Positions 63,969 to 64,000 of a stretch of 64,000 nt of DNA are shown in pieces (the stretch's first letter is position 1; the number at the start of each line of letters is the position of its first letter). The position numbers were made by a program, and so were the translations under genes. The notes below the pieces were generated by a model. That model ran no database searches, was not told the origin of the DNA, and saw nothing but the letters and a program-made list of their open reading frames with translations. Source of the stretch: Picochlorum sp. 'celeri' (Eukaryota; Chlorophyta; Trebouxiophyceae); assembly GCA_010909725.1 (NCBI GenBank), contig JAACMV010000004.1, positions 248,001-312,000 on the forward strand, written 5' to 3'.

Positions 63969-64000
63969 AGTAAGCATAATGGTTAGAGAAACGCGTGTAT

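Noticed and set aside
1..64000. CRISPR arrays, bacterial operons or ribosome binding sites
   Set aside because: Introns, plastid-targeted proteins and eukaryote-only families show a nuclear genome; no regularly spaced repeat array was seen.

Overview
This window looks like nuclear DNA of a green alga, probably a flagellated, early-diverging ('prasinophyte'-grade) chlorophyte. Evidence for the green plastid lineage is a PsbR gene, a TOC159-type import receptor, a plant-type acyl-ACP thioesterase, a ClpF-like protein and a homogentisate solanesyltransferase. A Na+/K+-type P-ATPase, a CFAP97-like ciliary protein and a circularly permuted tRNA gene fit a marine prasinophyte better than a land plant. 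This placement is an inference; no rRNA or organelle marker is present. Genes are compact. Introns are few and short (mostly 60-125 bp), with donors GTACGT, GTATGT or GTGCGT and acceptors ending GCAG or GTAG. Many neighbours are divergent or convergent, and one pair overlaps tail to tail.

Region 1 (1-12.8 kb) is dense housekeeping: 5-oxoprolinase, a SIRT2-like sirtuin, a DDM1/LSH chromatin remodeller, HST (plastoquinone), the fused BIO3-BIO1 gene, and KAPA synthase on the opposite strand across a 190-bp promoter. Region 2 (12.85-27.1 kb) is accessory: a giant-virus-like gene combining an EsV-1-7 zinc motif with a nuclease-like domain, an orphan gene, a permuted tRNA-Ala(AGC), a zinc-finger ORF, a large ankyrin protein, and a duplicated EF-hand membrane protein with a decayed third copy. 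A 24-bp exact direct repeat brackets 12.85-19.30 kb and ends beside the permuted tRNA.

Region 3 (27.2-52.4 kb) is housekeeping again: Nudix hydrolase, a sterol-desaturase-family oxygenase, biotin synthase (third biotin locus), a small ankyrin protein, a secreted protein, an NCoR/SMRT-like SANT corepressor head-to-head with a class I HDAC, an FkbM methyltransferase, uL14m, Na+/K+-ATPase, Pol III subunit RPC8, EMC3, FAT thioesterase and the TOC GTPase. Region 4 (52.4-57.6 kb) has two PAN/lectin secreted proteins sharing a 681-bp block with one mismatch. Region 5 (57.6-64 kb) holds a periplasmic-binding-like surface protein, an MRS2/CorA transporter, ClpF, a rhomboid and PsbR.

Working relationships: all four biotin steps from pimeloyl precursor to biotin lie within about 21 kb. 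The NCoR-like and HDAC genes share a promoter region and belong to families that form one deacetylase complex. DDM1 and the sirtuin add to the chromatin genes. HST, TOC, FAT, ClpF and PsbR serve the plastid.
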